Assembly: GCF_024172165.1 (NCBI RefSeq)
Contig: NZ_JAMZEB010000002.1
Coordinates: 9,956,501-10,020,500, forward strand
Direction of reading: 5' to 3'
DNA from: Nonomuraea thailandensis
GTDB lineage: Bacteria; Actinomycetota; Actinomycetes; Streptosporangiales; Streptosporangiaceae
DNA: 64,000 bases
In this document: positions 33,387 to 41,472 of the stretch, piece by piece
Layout of the letters: each line of letters begins with the position of its first letter
How positions within the stretch are numbered: position 1 is the stretch's first letter
Notes under the pieces: generated by a model
What the model was told of the DNA's origin: nothing
Database searches by the model: none
Seen by the model: only the letters and a program-made list of their open reading frames with translations
Program-made: the position numbers and the translations under genes

Positions 33387-35210
33387 GTGGCGATCCTCCG
33401 TTCGGTCTCCTCCGGCCAGTCCATGGCCGGTACCTTCACCATTCCCAAGCCGCCCGGCGCGGCCGCGGGTGACACGATCGTGGCGTTCCAGACGACTGAC
33501 GCGTTCGGCCCTGCGAACATGACCACGCCCGGCGGCGGCACCACCTGGCAGCTGCTCGGCCAGCGCTCCGCCACCGAGTGGGGCGGCAGCAAGGTCTGGT
33601 GGAAGCAGGCCGGCCCAGCCGAGCCCGCGTCCTACACCTTCCGGCAGACCGTCGGCGCCGGCGGCATCGTCGTGATCGTCGCGATCTCCGACACCGACGG
33701 CGCCACCCCGCTCATCGCCTCCACCGCGAACGCCGACAACGACGCCACGGTGACGTGCCCGGCGCTGGCACCGACCTCGGAGCCCGGCGTGACGTTGCGC
33801 TGGACTGCCGGCATCTCCGCCAGCGCCAGCTGGTCCACGCCGTCCGGGCACACCGAGCAGGCCGACCGCAACATCAGCGAGGCGACCGCGGCCCTGGCCA
33901 CCCGGGCCCGGCCGGAGGCGGGCTCGACCGGCGCCACGACGTTCACGGCCTCCGGCAGCACCCCGCTGTACTCGCACGGCTTCACCGTCGACGTGGGCGG
34001 CACGTCCGGGCCGCCGCCGGAGCCGCCGCCGTCCATCCCGGCGAGCACCGACGTGCTCTTCAAGGCGGTGTTCTGCGACCTGCTGACCGACTCCTACATC
34101 GCCACGGCCGACCTGGACGGCGTGTCGTTCAGCCGCTTCATCGGCCAGCCGGGCCCGTTCCAGGCGACCGCACACGTGGTCAACCGCGAGCTGGCCGACA
34201 ACATCGCCAAGATCGTCCCCCGCTGGATCGAGCACCCCACCGAGCCGGACAGCCTGTCCACCGGGCCCGGCCGCGTCGTCGTGCACGCCTACCAGAACGG
34301 CGTGATCTGGTGTACGGCCGTCATCTGGCAGGCCGACGTCGATATCGACGACCGCGGCGCCGTCACGATCTCCATGCAGGGCGCCACGCTGGAGTCCTAC
34401 CTCAACGCCGTCGAGATCCGGCAGACCTACACCTACGAGGGGATCGATCAGCTGGAGGTCGCCCGCGGCCTGATCACCGAGATGCAGGCGCTCTCCAGCG
34501 CGGACATCGGGCTGACCCTGCCGCCCGGCTCCTCCGGCGTCAACCGCAACCGCACCTATCTGGCGTCCGAGGGCGGAACGTTCGGGCAGCGACTGCGGGA
34601 GCTGGCCGACACCGACCAGGGGTTCGAATGGCTCATCCACACCGCCGATCCCGGCACCGGAGCGCGGGTGCGCGAAGTGCGCTTCGGGTATCCCAAGCTC
34701 GGCGGCACCACCGATCACGTCTTCTCCCAGCCCGGCAACATCCTCAAGCTCAGCCAGAACATCGACGCCTTGCGCGGCGCCACCAGCTACCGGGCCCGCG
34801 GCGAATCGGTCAGCACCGACGCCTCCACCTCCTCGACGCCGCTCATGTCCACCCCGCAGAACGCCAGCGCGCACCTGGCGGCGGGCTGGCCCAGGATCGA
34901 CAAGACGATCGACTATTCCACCGTCAAGGAGCAGTCGACGCTCAACGCCTACGCCGCCAAGTGGGCGGCTGAACGCCCGGGCGCCGTCCGCGTTCACCAG
35001 GTCACGATCAAGCTCGACGAGACGAACTGGACGCCGGCCGCGCTCGGCGAGCGCGCCCGCGTGATCGTCGTCAACGACTGGTGGCCGATCATCGACGGCG
35101 CCGCCTCCTTCGATCACCGCTGGCGCGTCATCGGCGCGCAGGTGACCGTCACCAGCCGCGACTCACAGCCAACCGCGGCGCTCGTGTTCGAGGAAGAACT
35201 GGAGATCTGA
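33387..35210 (+). CDS. Tail tip protein (Tal-like) with N-terminal adhesin-like domain
   Basis: A GTG start gives 607 residues. Residues 1-210 resemble the N-terminal module of the preceding gene (KPPGAAAGDTIVAFQTTDAF, SKVWWKQAGPAEPASYTF). A PPPEPPPS linker follows. The remaining 380 residues carry features of siphovirus tail-tip hubs (VVNRELADNIAKIVPRW, LNAVEIRQTYTYEGIDQLEV, LRELADTDQGFEWLIH). It probably forms the tip that contacts the cell wall. Two copies of one adhesin-like fold on adjacent tip proteins is notable. Confidence 0.75.
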   Translation: MAILRSVSSGQSMAGTFTIPKPPGAAAGDTIVAFQTTDAFGPANMTTPGGGTTWQLLGQRSATEWGGSKVWWKQAGPAEPASYTFRQTVGAGGIVVIVAISDTDGATPLIASTANADNDATVTCPALAPTSEPGVTLRWTAGISASASWSTPSGHTEQADRNISEATAALATRARPEAGSTGATTFTASGSTPLYSHGFTVDVGGTSGPPPEPPPSIPASTDVLFKAVFCDLLTDSYIATADLDGVSFSRFIGQPGPFQATAHVVNRELADNIAKIVPRWIEHPTEPDSLSTGPGRVVVHAYQNGVIWCTAVIWQADVDIDDRGAVTISMQGATLESYLNAVEIRQTYTYEGIDQLEVARGLITEMQALSSADIGLTLPPGSSGVNRNRTYLASEGGTFGQRLRELADTDQGFEWLIHTADPGTGARVREVRFGYPKLGGTTDHVFSQPGNILKLSQNIDALRGATSYRARGESVSTDASTSSTPLMSTPQNASAHLAAGWPRIDKTIDYSTVKEQSTLNAYAAKWAAERPGAVRVHQVTIKLDETNWTPAALGERARVIVVNDWWPIIDGAASFDHRWRVIGAQVTVTSRDSQPTAALVFEEELEI

Positions 35211-35212
35211 CC

Positions 35213-35641
35213 ATGCCGCTCCCGCAGCCGGAGGACCTCGCCGACCGCATCCGCACTCTGGAGCTGATCGTGCGCGACCTCAAGGCCTCGATCACCAACC
35301 AGGGAGGCCTGACGACCGCGTCGGCCGGATGGATCATCCCCAACCAGCCCTTCCCGCCCGCGCCGTCCAGCGGCGGCCGGCTCACCGCCTCCGGCGATGA
35401 ACCGATCTGGACCGAGGCCGGCGGCGCGGCCTACTCGCTAGTGCCACCTCCGCCGCCTTCGCCGGCATCAGCACCGACCTGGCCGGGATCCTTCTCCAGC
35501 CCGGCCACGATCTCCACGGACCCGACCGCCGAGCACTACAACCTGCTGCGCGCCGACGTCGTCAACCAGCTGCACGGGCCGCTCCGATCCGTGATTTTGC
35601 GCGGCGTCGCCTTCGGTGCCTGGCTAGACCCCTCCCCTTGA
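35213..35641 (+). CDS. Minor tail/baseplate accessory protein
   Basis: This 142-residue product starts with a coiled coil (PEDLADRIRTLELIVRDLKAS), then a Pro/Ser-rich region and a short C-terminal part (YNLLRADVVNQLHGPLRS). Such small proteins with an N-terminal trimeric coil follow tail-tip genes and may anchor a receptor-binding domain. Confidence 0.6.
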   Translation: MPLPQPEDLADRIRTLELIVRDLKASITNQGGLTTASAGWIIPNQPFPPAPSSGGRLTASGDEPIWTEAGGAAYSLVPPPPPSPASAPTWPGSFSSPATISTDPTAEHYNLLRADVVNQLHGPLRSVILRGVAFGAWLDPSP

Positions 35642-35716
35642 TCGTCACCGCCCGCAGAGGGGTGCGTCGCGGGCGACTGCCCCCATCCCGCCGCAGCTAC
35701 CGAGATCGGCGAGCAC

Positions 35717-36136
35717 ATGACCCACAGCCGGCGCGAAAGCCTCCGACTCAACCCCTTCGGCACCGTCGCCGCGGGAGCGGCCGTCGTCCTCGGCGCTCTC
35801 GGCGCAACCATCGGCGACGACGTCTCCCAAGGCATGACCCTCAGCCTGCACACCACTGCGGGTCCGGTGGCGCACTTGTGGGGCGTCATGTTCGCCGCCG
35901 GTGGCGTGCTCAAGATCTACGGCCTGTACTGGCATCGCACCACGATCGAGATCCCCGGTTTGTGGATGATGACCGGTGGCTACGCCTTCTACTCCATCAC
36001 GGTCGTCACTGGCCTGGGCATGCACGGACTGGCCGCCGGGGTCATCTCCGCCGCCCTGACGATCGGCTGCCTGATCAAGGTGCGCCTCATCACCCGCGCG
36101 GCGCGCCACTTGCATGACCGGGAGCGCGAGGAGTGA
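35717..36136 (+). CDS. Multi-pass membrane protein, possibly lysis-related
   Basis: This 139-residue product has three or four hydrophobic segments (TVAAGAAVVLGALGATIG, LWGVMFAAGGVLKIYGLYW, LWMMTGGYAFYSITVVTGLG, GLAAGVISAALTIGCLIKV) and a basic C-terminus. The position next to a coiled-coil protein and the amidase suggests the lysis module, for example a holin-type partner. Confidence 0.6.
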   Translation: MTHSRRESLRLNPFGTVAAGAAVVLGALGATIGDDVSQGMTLSLHTTAGPVAHLWGVMFAAGGVLKIYGLYWHRTTIEIPGLWMMTGGYAFYSITVVTGLGMHGLAAGVISAALTIGCLIKVRLITRAARHLHDREREE

Positions 36137-36456
36137 CGTGGGGCGAAGTCCTCGTCTCCGTGGCCCAGGTCGCCGCCGGCGGCACCATCGTGCAGGCGAT
36201 CGTCGCGCTGACCAAGCGGCGCTCCGAGCTCCGTCAGCTGGACCGCGGGTCCGACAGCGTGGCGGTGGAGACCGCCGATCACGTGGTTGCGCTGCTGCGC
36301 ACGGAGCTTACCGACACCAAGGCGGAGAACAAGGAACTCAAGGCCGAGCTGAGCGACCAGCAGCGGCAGATCCAGGCGCTCGCCGAACAGGTGTCAGCGC
36401 TGCGTGCCGAACTCGCCATCGCGCGTGCGGAGATCGCACGGCTGCAGAACGGCTGA
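36133..36456 (+). CDS. Coiled-coil protein of the lysis module
   Basis: A GTG start overlaps the previous stop; 107 residues. A short hydrophobic N-terminus (LVSVAQVAAGGTIVQAIVAL) is followed by a long coiled coil (LLRTELTDTKAENKELKAEL, LAEQVSALRAELAIARAEIA). A one-helix membrane anchor plus periplasm-facing coil would fit a spanin-like or holin-regulating role, but this is guesswork. Confidence 0.55.
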   Translation: MTWGEVLVSVAQVAAGGTIVQAIVALTKRRSELRQLDRGSDSVAVETADHVVALLRTELTDTKAENKELKAELSDQQRQIQALAEQVSALRAELAIARAEIARLQNG

Positions 36457-36485
36457 GCCCGACGAACGCAGAGAGGAAAGGACGC

Positions 36486-37298
36486 ATGCCGTACCTGACG
36501 CAGCTGGCCGACGTCGCCCGCCGTACCGGCCACCCGGTGACCGAGGTGACCGGGTGGAAGAGCCGCGGCCACGGGCCGCAGCCGAGCGTGGAGGGCATCG
36601 TCTGCCATCACACCGCGGGCCCGCGAGCCGGCGGCGACTACCCGTCGCTGTCCGTGGTGCGGACCGGCCGGCCCGGGTTGGCCGGGCCGCTGTCGCAGTT
36701 CGGCCTCGGCCGCTCCGGCCGCATTTACGTAATTGCGGCCGGGCGGTGCTGGCACAACGCGCCGTCGACGTCGCCGCTGCACGACAACTCCAGCTCCATC
36801 GGGATCGAGGCGGAGAACTGCGGTTCCCAGCCGTGGCCCGAGGCGCAGCTGGACGCGTATCGGCGGCTGTGCGCCGAGCTGTGCCGCGAGTTCGAACTGG
36901 GGGCCTCCCGGGTCAAGGCGCACCGGGAGGTCAACACCTCCAAGCCGGACCCGGCCGGCATCGACATGACCGACTTCCGCGCGGCCGTCGCCGCGCTCCT
37001 CGCCGGCAAGACGCCGGCGCGCGCCAGCTGGACGGAGGAGATCGTGAAGGACCTGCCCCTGCTGCGGCCCGGCGTGAAGGGCTGGGACGTCAAGACCCTG
37101 CGCGGCTGCCTCTTCGCCCGCGGCGACCTCGCCCCGATCCGGTACGGCGGCCAGCTCGGCCTCAAGGCCTGGCTGGAGAGCACCGAATATGACAGCCAGC
37201 TCGCCAGCGACGTGCGCCAGTTCCAGCGTGCCGAGGGCCTCGACGACGACGCCGTCGTCGGCCGCGACACCTGGTCTGCGCTGCTGCGCATCCGCTAG
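36486..37298 (+). CDS. Endolysin: N-acetylmuramoyl-L-alanine amidase plus peptidoglycan-binding domain
   Basis: The 270-residue enzyme cuts the bond between MurNAc and the stem peptide at lysis. The Amidase_2 domain (about residues 30-180) shows zinc ligands in GIVCHHTAGP and KAHREVNTSKPDPAG, with NSSSIGIEAEN between them. A PG_binding_1 domain (about 190-270) contains LRPGVKGWDVKTLRGCL and VRQFQRAEGLDDDAVVGRDTW. No signal peptide is present, so release should depend on the holin. AGAGAGGAAAGG precedes the ATG. Confidence 0.93.
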   Translation: MPYLTQLADVARRTGHPVTEVTGWKSRGHGPQPSVEGIVCHHTAGPRAGGDYPSLSVVRTGRPGLAGPLSQFGLGRSGRIYVIAAGRCWHNAPSTSPLHDNSSSIGIEAENCGSQPWPEAQLDAYRRLCAELCREFELGASRVKAHREVNTSKPDPAGIDMTDFRAAVAALLAGKTPARASWTEEIVKDLPLLRPGVKGWDVKTLRGCLFARGDLAPIRYGGQLGLKAWLESTEYDSQLASDVRQFQRAEGLDDDAVVGRDTWSALLRIR

Positions 37299-37393
37299 CC
37301 GTGCTCGACGACCTGGTGCGGCTGTACCTCCTACGCCGCGAGGTGCCTGATTTTCGCCCTGAGATGAGGGGCGCGTCCCTGAAGGAGGGGCAC

Positions 37394-37657
37394 ATGTCCA
37401 ACCACGACAAGCCGATCGAGTATGGCCGGGCGCCGGTCGAGGCCAAGGTGAAGTGGGCCAGCTTCGGCGGCTACCTCGGCTCGGTCGCTCTCCTGGCCGT
37501 GCTGCAGGCGGTCGACGCCGACCACTCCCTGATCGCGTTCTGGCCCGACTGGGCCGAGGCAGTCGCCATCCCGCTGCTGCCCACCGCGATCGCCACGGTG
37601 TCGGGCTGGCGGGCCCGCCACACTCCGCGGCCCGACCTGCCCATATCACAGCGATAG
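37394..37657 (+). CDS. Holin
   Basis: This 87-residue protein has two hydrophobic segments (FGGYLGSVALLAVLQAVDA and AEAVAIPLLPTAIATVSGW) and a basic C-terminal tail (RARHTPRPD), directly downstream of the amidase. This is a class II-type holin layout. The ATG with GAAGGAGG upstream is chosen; an in-frame GTG at 37301 would add 31 residues. Confidence 0.8.
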   Translation: MSNHDKPIEYGRAPVEAKVKWASFGGYLGSVALLAVLQAVDADHSLIAFWPDWAEAVAIPLLPTAIATVSGWRARHTPRPDLPISQR

Positions 37658-37938
37658 AACCGACACTCTGTCATCGCCGGCAGCATCCTCGAGGACCACT
37701 GTGTAAGATCGGCCGCAGCTTCGAGAACTCCCACAACAGGGGGACGCTCAGGGATGGGTAGATCAGCCCCGGCCCGTGGCCGCAGTGCTGGCAGGCTCCC
37801 GCAAGCCTGAAGAGCGGGCCCTGTCCCCCGCCCACGAGGTAATACCCTGGCGCCGTACCACGGCTGGGCGCCAGGGCCCTCGATCACCGCGAGAGCGGTA
37901 GAGCCTGGCCAGGCATATGAAGAGCCCTCGCCCGGTCC
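37658..37938. other. Non-coding gap with two strong hairpins between convergent operons
   Basis: No supported gene lies here. A perfect 10-base stem (37845-37854/37867-37876) is followed by a perfect 13-base stem whose right arm extends to 37959. The preceding 180 bases also contain short inverted repeats (around 37,795-37,815). The second hairpin is a bidirectional terminator; the remainder could encode a small structured RNA, but no family is recognised. Confidence 0.5.
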
Positions 37939-37959
37939 TCACGGATCGGGCGAGGGCTC
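37922..37959. terminator. Bidirectional terminator between lysis genes and leftward genes
   Basis: A perfect 13-base stem (37922-37934 with 37947-37959) and 12-base loop lie between the holin (rightward) and a leftward gene whose stop begins at 37939. The right arm therefore overlaps that gene's 3' end. T-runs are weak, as often in GC-rich hosts. Confidence 0.7.
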
Positions 37960-38277
37960 ATTCGCGTTCTCGGCATGGGCGCACCGGCACGGCACCGTGA
38001 CGAGCGTGCCCGCCTCCTCGTCCACGTGGGATACCTTGCGGGAACCGAGGCAATAGCGGCAGCCGATCGTCTGGGAGATCCACGGATCCGACCACACCTT
38101 GTGCTCCCACGCCGGCGGCGGCGGGGGCGGCGGCCGATCGTCGCACCCGCGCTCGGCGGGCTCGTTGTTGCCGCCGACCGTCCCCTGGCCGCCGCAGAAT
38201 TGGCAGGCCAGGAACAGGCCGCCGACCTGCTGCCCGCGCCGGCCGCCGCACTCGGGGCAGGTGATCCGGTCGGTCAC
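37939..38277 (-). CDS. Zinc-finger protein with DnaJ-like CxxCxGxG motifs
   Basis: A GTG start overlaps the upstream stop; 112 residues. Two DnaJ-type units are visible at the N-terminus (CPECGGRRGQQ and CQFCGGQGTVGG), then a Pro run and a third Cys pair (CRYCLGSRKV, with PCRCAHAE). Such zinc proteins are common in AICEs and actinophages; the partner is unknown. Confidence 0.65.
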   Translation of the reverse strand: MTDRITCPECGGRRGQQVGGLFLACQFCGGQGTVGGNNEPAERGCDDRPPPPPPPAWEHKVWSDPWISQTIGCRYCLGSRKVSHVDEEAGTLVTVPCRCAHAENANEPSPDP

Positions 38278-38423
38278 CTACGCCCTGTCCCGTTGCATGA
38301 GGTGCACGTCACCCACTTGCGCTCCTGGCCCTTCTTACCGTTCATCTCGATCCATTCGCCGCCGGCGCCGAGGCATGTGCCGCAGATCGGCGGGGGTTCG
38401 TCGTCGTCACCCTTCTTGGCCAT
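38274..38423 (-). CDS. Small zinc-finger protein, 49 residues
   Basis: The ATG at 38423-38421 opens a 49-codon frame with ICGTCLGAGGEWIEMNGKK and TCTSCNGTG, a complete four-Cys, DnaJ-like zinc site. It is translationally coupled to the next zinc protein (TGA/GTG overlap), and both share the fold, so they probably arose from one family. Confidence 0.65.
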   Translation of the reverse strand: MAKKGDDDEPPPICGTCLGAGGEWIEMNGKKGQERKWVTCTSCNGTGRR

Positions 38424-38490
38424 ACCCGGACAGTACGACGGCGTGCACATCCTGTCAGCGGAACAATGTTGTTGCTGTGACCAGGGTGTA

Positions 38491-38537
38491 TGAAACAGCC
38501 CCTGACCGATCCTGGGGATCGGTCAGGGGCTGTTTCA
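38491..38537. terminator. Perfect 22-base-pair bidirectional terminator
   Basis: Arms 38491-38512 and 38516-38537 are perfectly complementary with a 3-base loop, flanked by AAA and TTT inside the stem. It ends the 38.55-39.2 kb leftward operon and is the longest perfect stem in the prophage. Confidence 0.85.
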
Positions 38538-38549
38538 TCGTTCCCGGGG

Positions 38550-38957
38550 CTAGGACGGCGGTTCGCCGGAGACCCGGACCCACCCCGGCGTGTACACCGG
38601 GCGGGCCCACACCGACCGGCGGCTGGCCGCGTTGGCCATCACGGCCTCGGCCTGCGCGGCGGTGACCAGCTCGGCATCCGGGCCGGGCGCCTGGCCCGGG
38701 CCGTCGGTCACCGTGTACTCCATCCGGTCCACCCGCGCCAGATGCTCCTCCGACACGCGCCGCCGGCGCAGCTCGGCGAAGACGGTCGGCAGCCAGTCGG
38801 CGATGTAGGCGCAGTTGCCGCTGAGCTCACGGATCCGGGCGCGCTCATGATCGAAAGAAGCCTCGATCTCGTCGAGGGGCGCCGGCTCCTCGTGCGGGTC
38901 CGACTGGGGAGGCACGGGCCCGTGCCGTCCGGGCTCCCTGCCGTTGTAAGCGTTCAC
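38550..38957 (-). CDS. Hypothetical protein
   Basis: A GTG start overlaps the previous stop; 135 residues. An acidic helical centre (DEIEASFDHERARIRELSGN, WLPTVFAELRRRRVSEEHLA) is followed by AAQAEAVMANAASRRSVW. No family was recognised. It is co-transcribed with the gene to its right. Confidence 0.6.
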   Translation of the reverse strand: MNAYNGREPGRHGPVPPQSDPHEEPAPLDEIEASFDHERARIRELSGNCAYIADWLPTVFAELRRRRVSEEHLARVDRMEYTVTDGPGQAPGPDAELVTAAQAEAVMANAASRRSVWARPVYTPGWVRVSGEPPS

Positions 38958-39223
38958 GCTGTCGCCGCCGTCATGACGCGTGCGTGCGCCTCGTCGGCCG
39001 CCTGTAGCAGCTCGCCCAAGGCTGTGCGGTTGAGCAGCACCTGCAGCTCGTCGTTGTCGCCGTAGACGATGCGTACTCGCTGCCCGGTCCCGGCGGGGGT
39101 GCGCGCCGCGAGGTCGTCGGCCAGTTCGAGCAGCGTCTGCGTGTCGGCCGGGCGCGCGATGCGGCCGGTGTGCCGGAGCACGCCGTCCCGGCGGTAATGG
39201 ATCATCAGCGAGTCGATGGGCAT
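38954..39223 (-). CDS. Hypothetical small protein
   Basis: The ATG at 39223, with GAAGGAGAG upstream, gives 89 residues. The product is alpha/beta (LMIHYRRDGVLRHTGRIARP, TLLELADDLAARTPAG, VRIVYGDNDELQVLLNR). Function is unknown. Confidence 0.6.
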   Translation of the reverse strand: MPIDSLMIHYRRDGVLRHTGRIARPADTQTLLELADDLAARTPAGTGQRVRIVYGDNDELQVLLNRTALGELLQAADEAHARVMTAATA

Positions 39224-39303
39224 GTGGTCGGTCTCTCCTTCGGGTACGCCGCCGCGGCTGCTCCGCGGCGGCGGGTTCATCGGGTGCACGCCAGGTGCAC
39301 AGT

Positions 39304-40263
39304 TCAGGTGGTGACGAGCTCGCTCAGGTACGCGCGCACCCGCTCGGCCTTGGGCTGGCCGACGCCGAGCACGCCCTTGACCTCGCGTAGCGGCGGGAGC
39401 TTGTGCAGACGCCCGCCGGGGGCCCACGTCTCGATCGCGCGCTGTGCCAGCGGGGCCAGCTCGGGAGGCGGCTCCGGCAGGTGCACCTGCGCGGGTACGG
39501 GCGCCGGGCCGGCCTCGGCCGCGGGCAGCGTGTGCGCATGCCGGGCGTACTGGCCAGGCCCGGCGGCGGGCAGGCCAGGCAGACCGGGCTGGCCGGGCTG
39601 GCCGAGCAGGCCCTGCTCGGCGCTGGCGGGCGCTGCCGGGGACGCCAGCGGCGGCGCCGAGGGCGGCGCCGGGGTGCCGGCGGGTACGTCACCAGGTTCA
39701 CGTACCTCGGCGGGCACATCACGTACCTGGGCAGGTGCAGGCGCGGGTACGGCGGCCGCCGCGGGCACCTGCTCGGCCTCCTGGCGGTCGCGGCCGCACT
39801 CCGACATCAGGTGCACCAGAGCGCCGAGCGCGACCGGCGGGACGACGCTGACGACGATGACGAGGGCCACGAGTACGCCGCCGCCGAGCTCGATCACGTG
39901 AGCCTCGATCAAGTGGTAGGCCGCGTTACCGAGCACGCCCACGCCGATGGCGATCCCGCTGTGGATCATCGCGTGCTTGCGGGTCGTCTCGGAGTAGGCG
40001 CGGTTCGTGGCGATGCGCGCGGCGACGGCGCCGTAGGCGTCGATGCACAGCGGCAGCAGCAGCGCCAGCGGGAAGTCGACGTCGACCAGCGGCAGGGTCC
40101 AGTCACCGAATCCGGCGAACTGGCCGAGTCCCTGCAGCGCGCTGAACGACAGCACCACGGCGGCGGTGACCACGACGGCCAGGCCGCCACGCTCGACCCA
40201 GTCCGGGCGGTGCGCGCGGCGAAGTGGCGCCGCTCCGGCGGCAGCTGCCATAGGGTTTTCCAT
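39304..40263 (-). CDS. DUF2637 membrane protein (SpdB/AICE-like)
   Basis: This 319-residue protein has four transmembrane segments in the first 160 residues (ERGGLAVVVTAAVVLSFSAL, LPLVDVDFPLALLLPLCIDA, AMIHSGIAIGVGVLGNAAYH, GGGVLVALVIVVSVVPPVAL), the DUF2637 pattern. A Pro/Ala/Gly-rich linker and a C-terminal helical DNA-binding-like region (VKGVLGVGQPKAERVRAYLSEL) follow. DUF2637 proteins accompany transfer/spread genes in actinomycete plasmids and AICEs. No TraB/FtsK-type translocase is present, so the gene may be a relic or serve another function. Confidence 0.8.
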   Translation of the reverse strand: MENPMAAAAGAAPLRRAHRPDWVERGGLAVVVTAAVVLSFSALQGLGQFAGFGDWTLPLVDVDFPLALLLPLCIDAYGAVAARIATNRAYSETTRKHAMIHSGIAIGVGVLGNAAYHLIEAHVIELGGGVLVALVIVVSVVPPVALGALVHLMSECGRDRQEAEQVPAAAAVPAPAPAQVRDVPAEVREPGDVPAGTPAPPSAPPLASPAAPASAEQGLLGQPGQPGLPGLPAAGPGQYARHAHTLPAAEAGPAPVPAQVHLPEPPPELAPLAQRAIETWAPGGRLHKLPPLREVKGVLGVGQPKAERVRAYLSELVTT

Positions 40264-40300
40264 GAGTCGGTCTCCTGGGGAAGGGGGATCGGCCGGCCGC

Positions 40301-40328
40301 AGGGCTCCCGATACGAATCGGGAGCCCT
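40301..40328. terminator. Hairpin terminator upstream of the DUF2637 gene
   Basis: A perfect 12-base stem (40301-40312/40317-40328) with a 4-base loop lies between the leftward genes. It probably separates the DUF2637 gene from the upstream three-gene operon. Confidence 0.65.
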
Positions 40329-40457
40329 GTGCCGTTAAGGGGTAGAGCCCGGGCACGCTACCGGCCGCTGCGGCTCTGGTGTGGGAGGCGCGGCCGAGGG
40401 GTTCGGTGGGCGGTGCGGGGGAGGGGCACCCGCACCGCCCTGGCGTGGAAGGGTGGC

Positions 40458-40537
40458 CCTGCCCCGCCTTCAAGGGCAGGACCACCCACCCGCCCGCCCT
40501 GCCGTCGGCAATGGCGGCAATCCGGCGGCAGGGCGGG
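40458..40537. other. Two more hairpins in the same gap
   Basis: A 7-base stem (40458-40464/40474-40480) and a perfect 12-base stem (40493-40504/40526-40537) lie just before the stop of the leftward operon at 40540. No gene is supported in 40,264-40,539. Confidence 0.5.
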
Positions 40538-40539
40538 AG

Positions 40540-40737
40540 CTATCGCGGTGGCGGCAGTTCGTGCGGCCCCCAGCGGCGCTCGCCCTCTGGGCGTGCCGCG
40601 CAGTCGCTCGGCATGATCAGCCCTGGCACGTCCGGCGGCAGTTCCTTGGTCACGAGGAAGCTGCCGCGCTGCACGAGGGGGCGCCGGCAGTGGATGCAGG
40701 CGCCGAGGACGCTGCTCTCGAACGGGATCAGTGGCAT
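40540..40737 (-). CDS. Small protein with Cys pair
   Basis: The ATG at 40737 gives 65 residues: SSVLGACIHCRRPLVQRGSFL, then a basic tail. One CxxC and a later single Cys hint at metal binding. It overlaps the upstream gene by 10 bases and closes a three-gene leftward operon. Confidence 0.55.
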   Translation of the reverse strand: MPLIPFESSVLGACIHCRRPLVQRGSFLVTKELPPDVPGLIMPSDCAARPEGERRWGPHELPPPR

Positions 40738-41036
40738 CGGAGCCTCTGCATGAGCGTCGTGGCCTCGGCCAGCTGCTGCTCCATCGCCTCGATGCTGTCT
40801 GCCGACAGCGTCTCGGGACACCCGGCGGGCACATCGAGCAGGCGCGACATCGCCCACAGTCCGCGCAGCTCGCTGCCGACCAGCGTCCAGTCCGGGTACC
40901 TGTCAGCGAGCTCATCTGCGCGAGCAGACCACCCCGCTACAAGTTGAGGCCGTGTGCCCGGCGCGCGGCGCTGAGGCACACGCCGGCCTCGCCCATAGAC
41001 GCGTAGTGCGCGGACGAGCCGCTGGCTAGGCTTCAT
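40728..41036 (-). CDS. Hypothetical protein typical of actinomycete regulator neighbourhoods
   Basis: This 102-residue product has the segment ADELADRYPDWTLVGSELRGLWAM, close to a pattern seen in small proteins next to GHKL-type and GntR regulators in actinomycetes. A helical C-terminus follows (DSIEAMEQQLAEATTLMQRL). The ATG overlaps the upstream stop (ATGA). Confidence 0.6.
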   Translation of the reverse strand: MKPSQRLVRALRVYGRGRRVPQRRAPGTRPQLVAGWSARADELADRYPDWTLVGSELRGLWAMSRLLDVPAGCPETLSADSIEAMEQQLAEATTLMQRLRCH

Positions 41037-41389
41037 GCTGGAACCGCGTCCGGGGAGCGCAGCAGGGCCCATGCTTCATGGCCCTCTGGACCGCTCTGGG
41101 TGCCGAAGGACAGCGTGAACGAGGAGATTTCAGACCACTCGCGGCTGCCAACAGGGTCAGGCGTTCGGGGATCACGCACCAGGAGCCGGAGGCCTTCGGC
41201 GGTTGTCTCGATCTCGATGTGGATGCGCCCGTCGGGGGGTGTGCGCCGTACGGCCGTGGCGACCAGGTTGCGGGCCAGTTGCTCAGCACCATCGGCAAGG
41301 TCGGGCATCTCGGCGAGTGTGATGCCGCGCGCCCAGACTCCTGCCACGTGGGGGCTTTCGTCGGTTGGAGGAAGAGAGGTTGTGTACAT
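41033..41389 (-). CDS. Anti-sigma-like ATP-binding (GHKL) protein, degenerate
   Basis: This 118-residue product has the N-box-like helix AEQLARNLVATAVRRT and beta strands RIHIEIETTAEGLRLLVRDPRT, as in RsbW-type kinases of actinomycetes. The G-box loop is not convincing, so ATP binding may be lost. It is divergent from the GntR gene across an 83-base gap. Confidence 0.65.
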   Translation of the reverse strand: MYTTSLPPTDESPHVAGVWARGITLAEMPDLADGAEQLARNLVATAVRRTPPDGRIHIEIETTAEGLRLLVRDPRTPDPVGSREWSEISSFTLSFGTQSGPEGHEAWALLRSPDAVPA

Positions 41390-41410
41390 GAGGGACCGCC
41401 TAGTTTGGTT

Positions 41411-41447
41411 ACAAGGTCGGTAGCATGGTGTCTAGCTTGCAACCTTG
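41411..41447. promoter_or_regulatory. Candidate operator between divergent genes
   Basis: ACAAGGT (41411-41417) and AACCTTG (41441-41447) form an inverted pair in the 83-base gap between the GHKL-like gene and the GntR gene. CTAG and CAACCT repeats flank it. A GntR-family operator is plausible. Confidence 0.4.
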
Positions 41448-41472
41448 GCTCCAAGCCTGTCAACCTAGTCCC

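Noticed and set aside
31821..35117. Open frame of about 1100 codons on the minus strand
   Set aside because: Antisense of two well-supported tail-tip genes; composition is Gly/Arg/Val-rich and shapeless.
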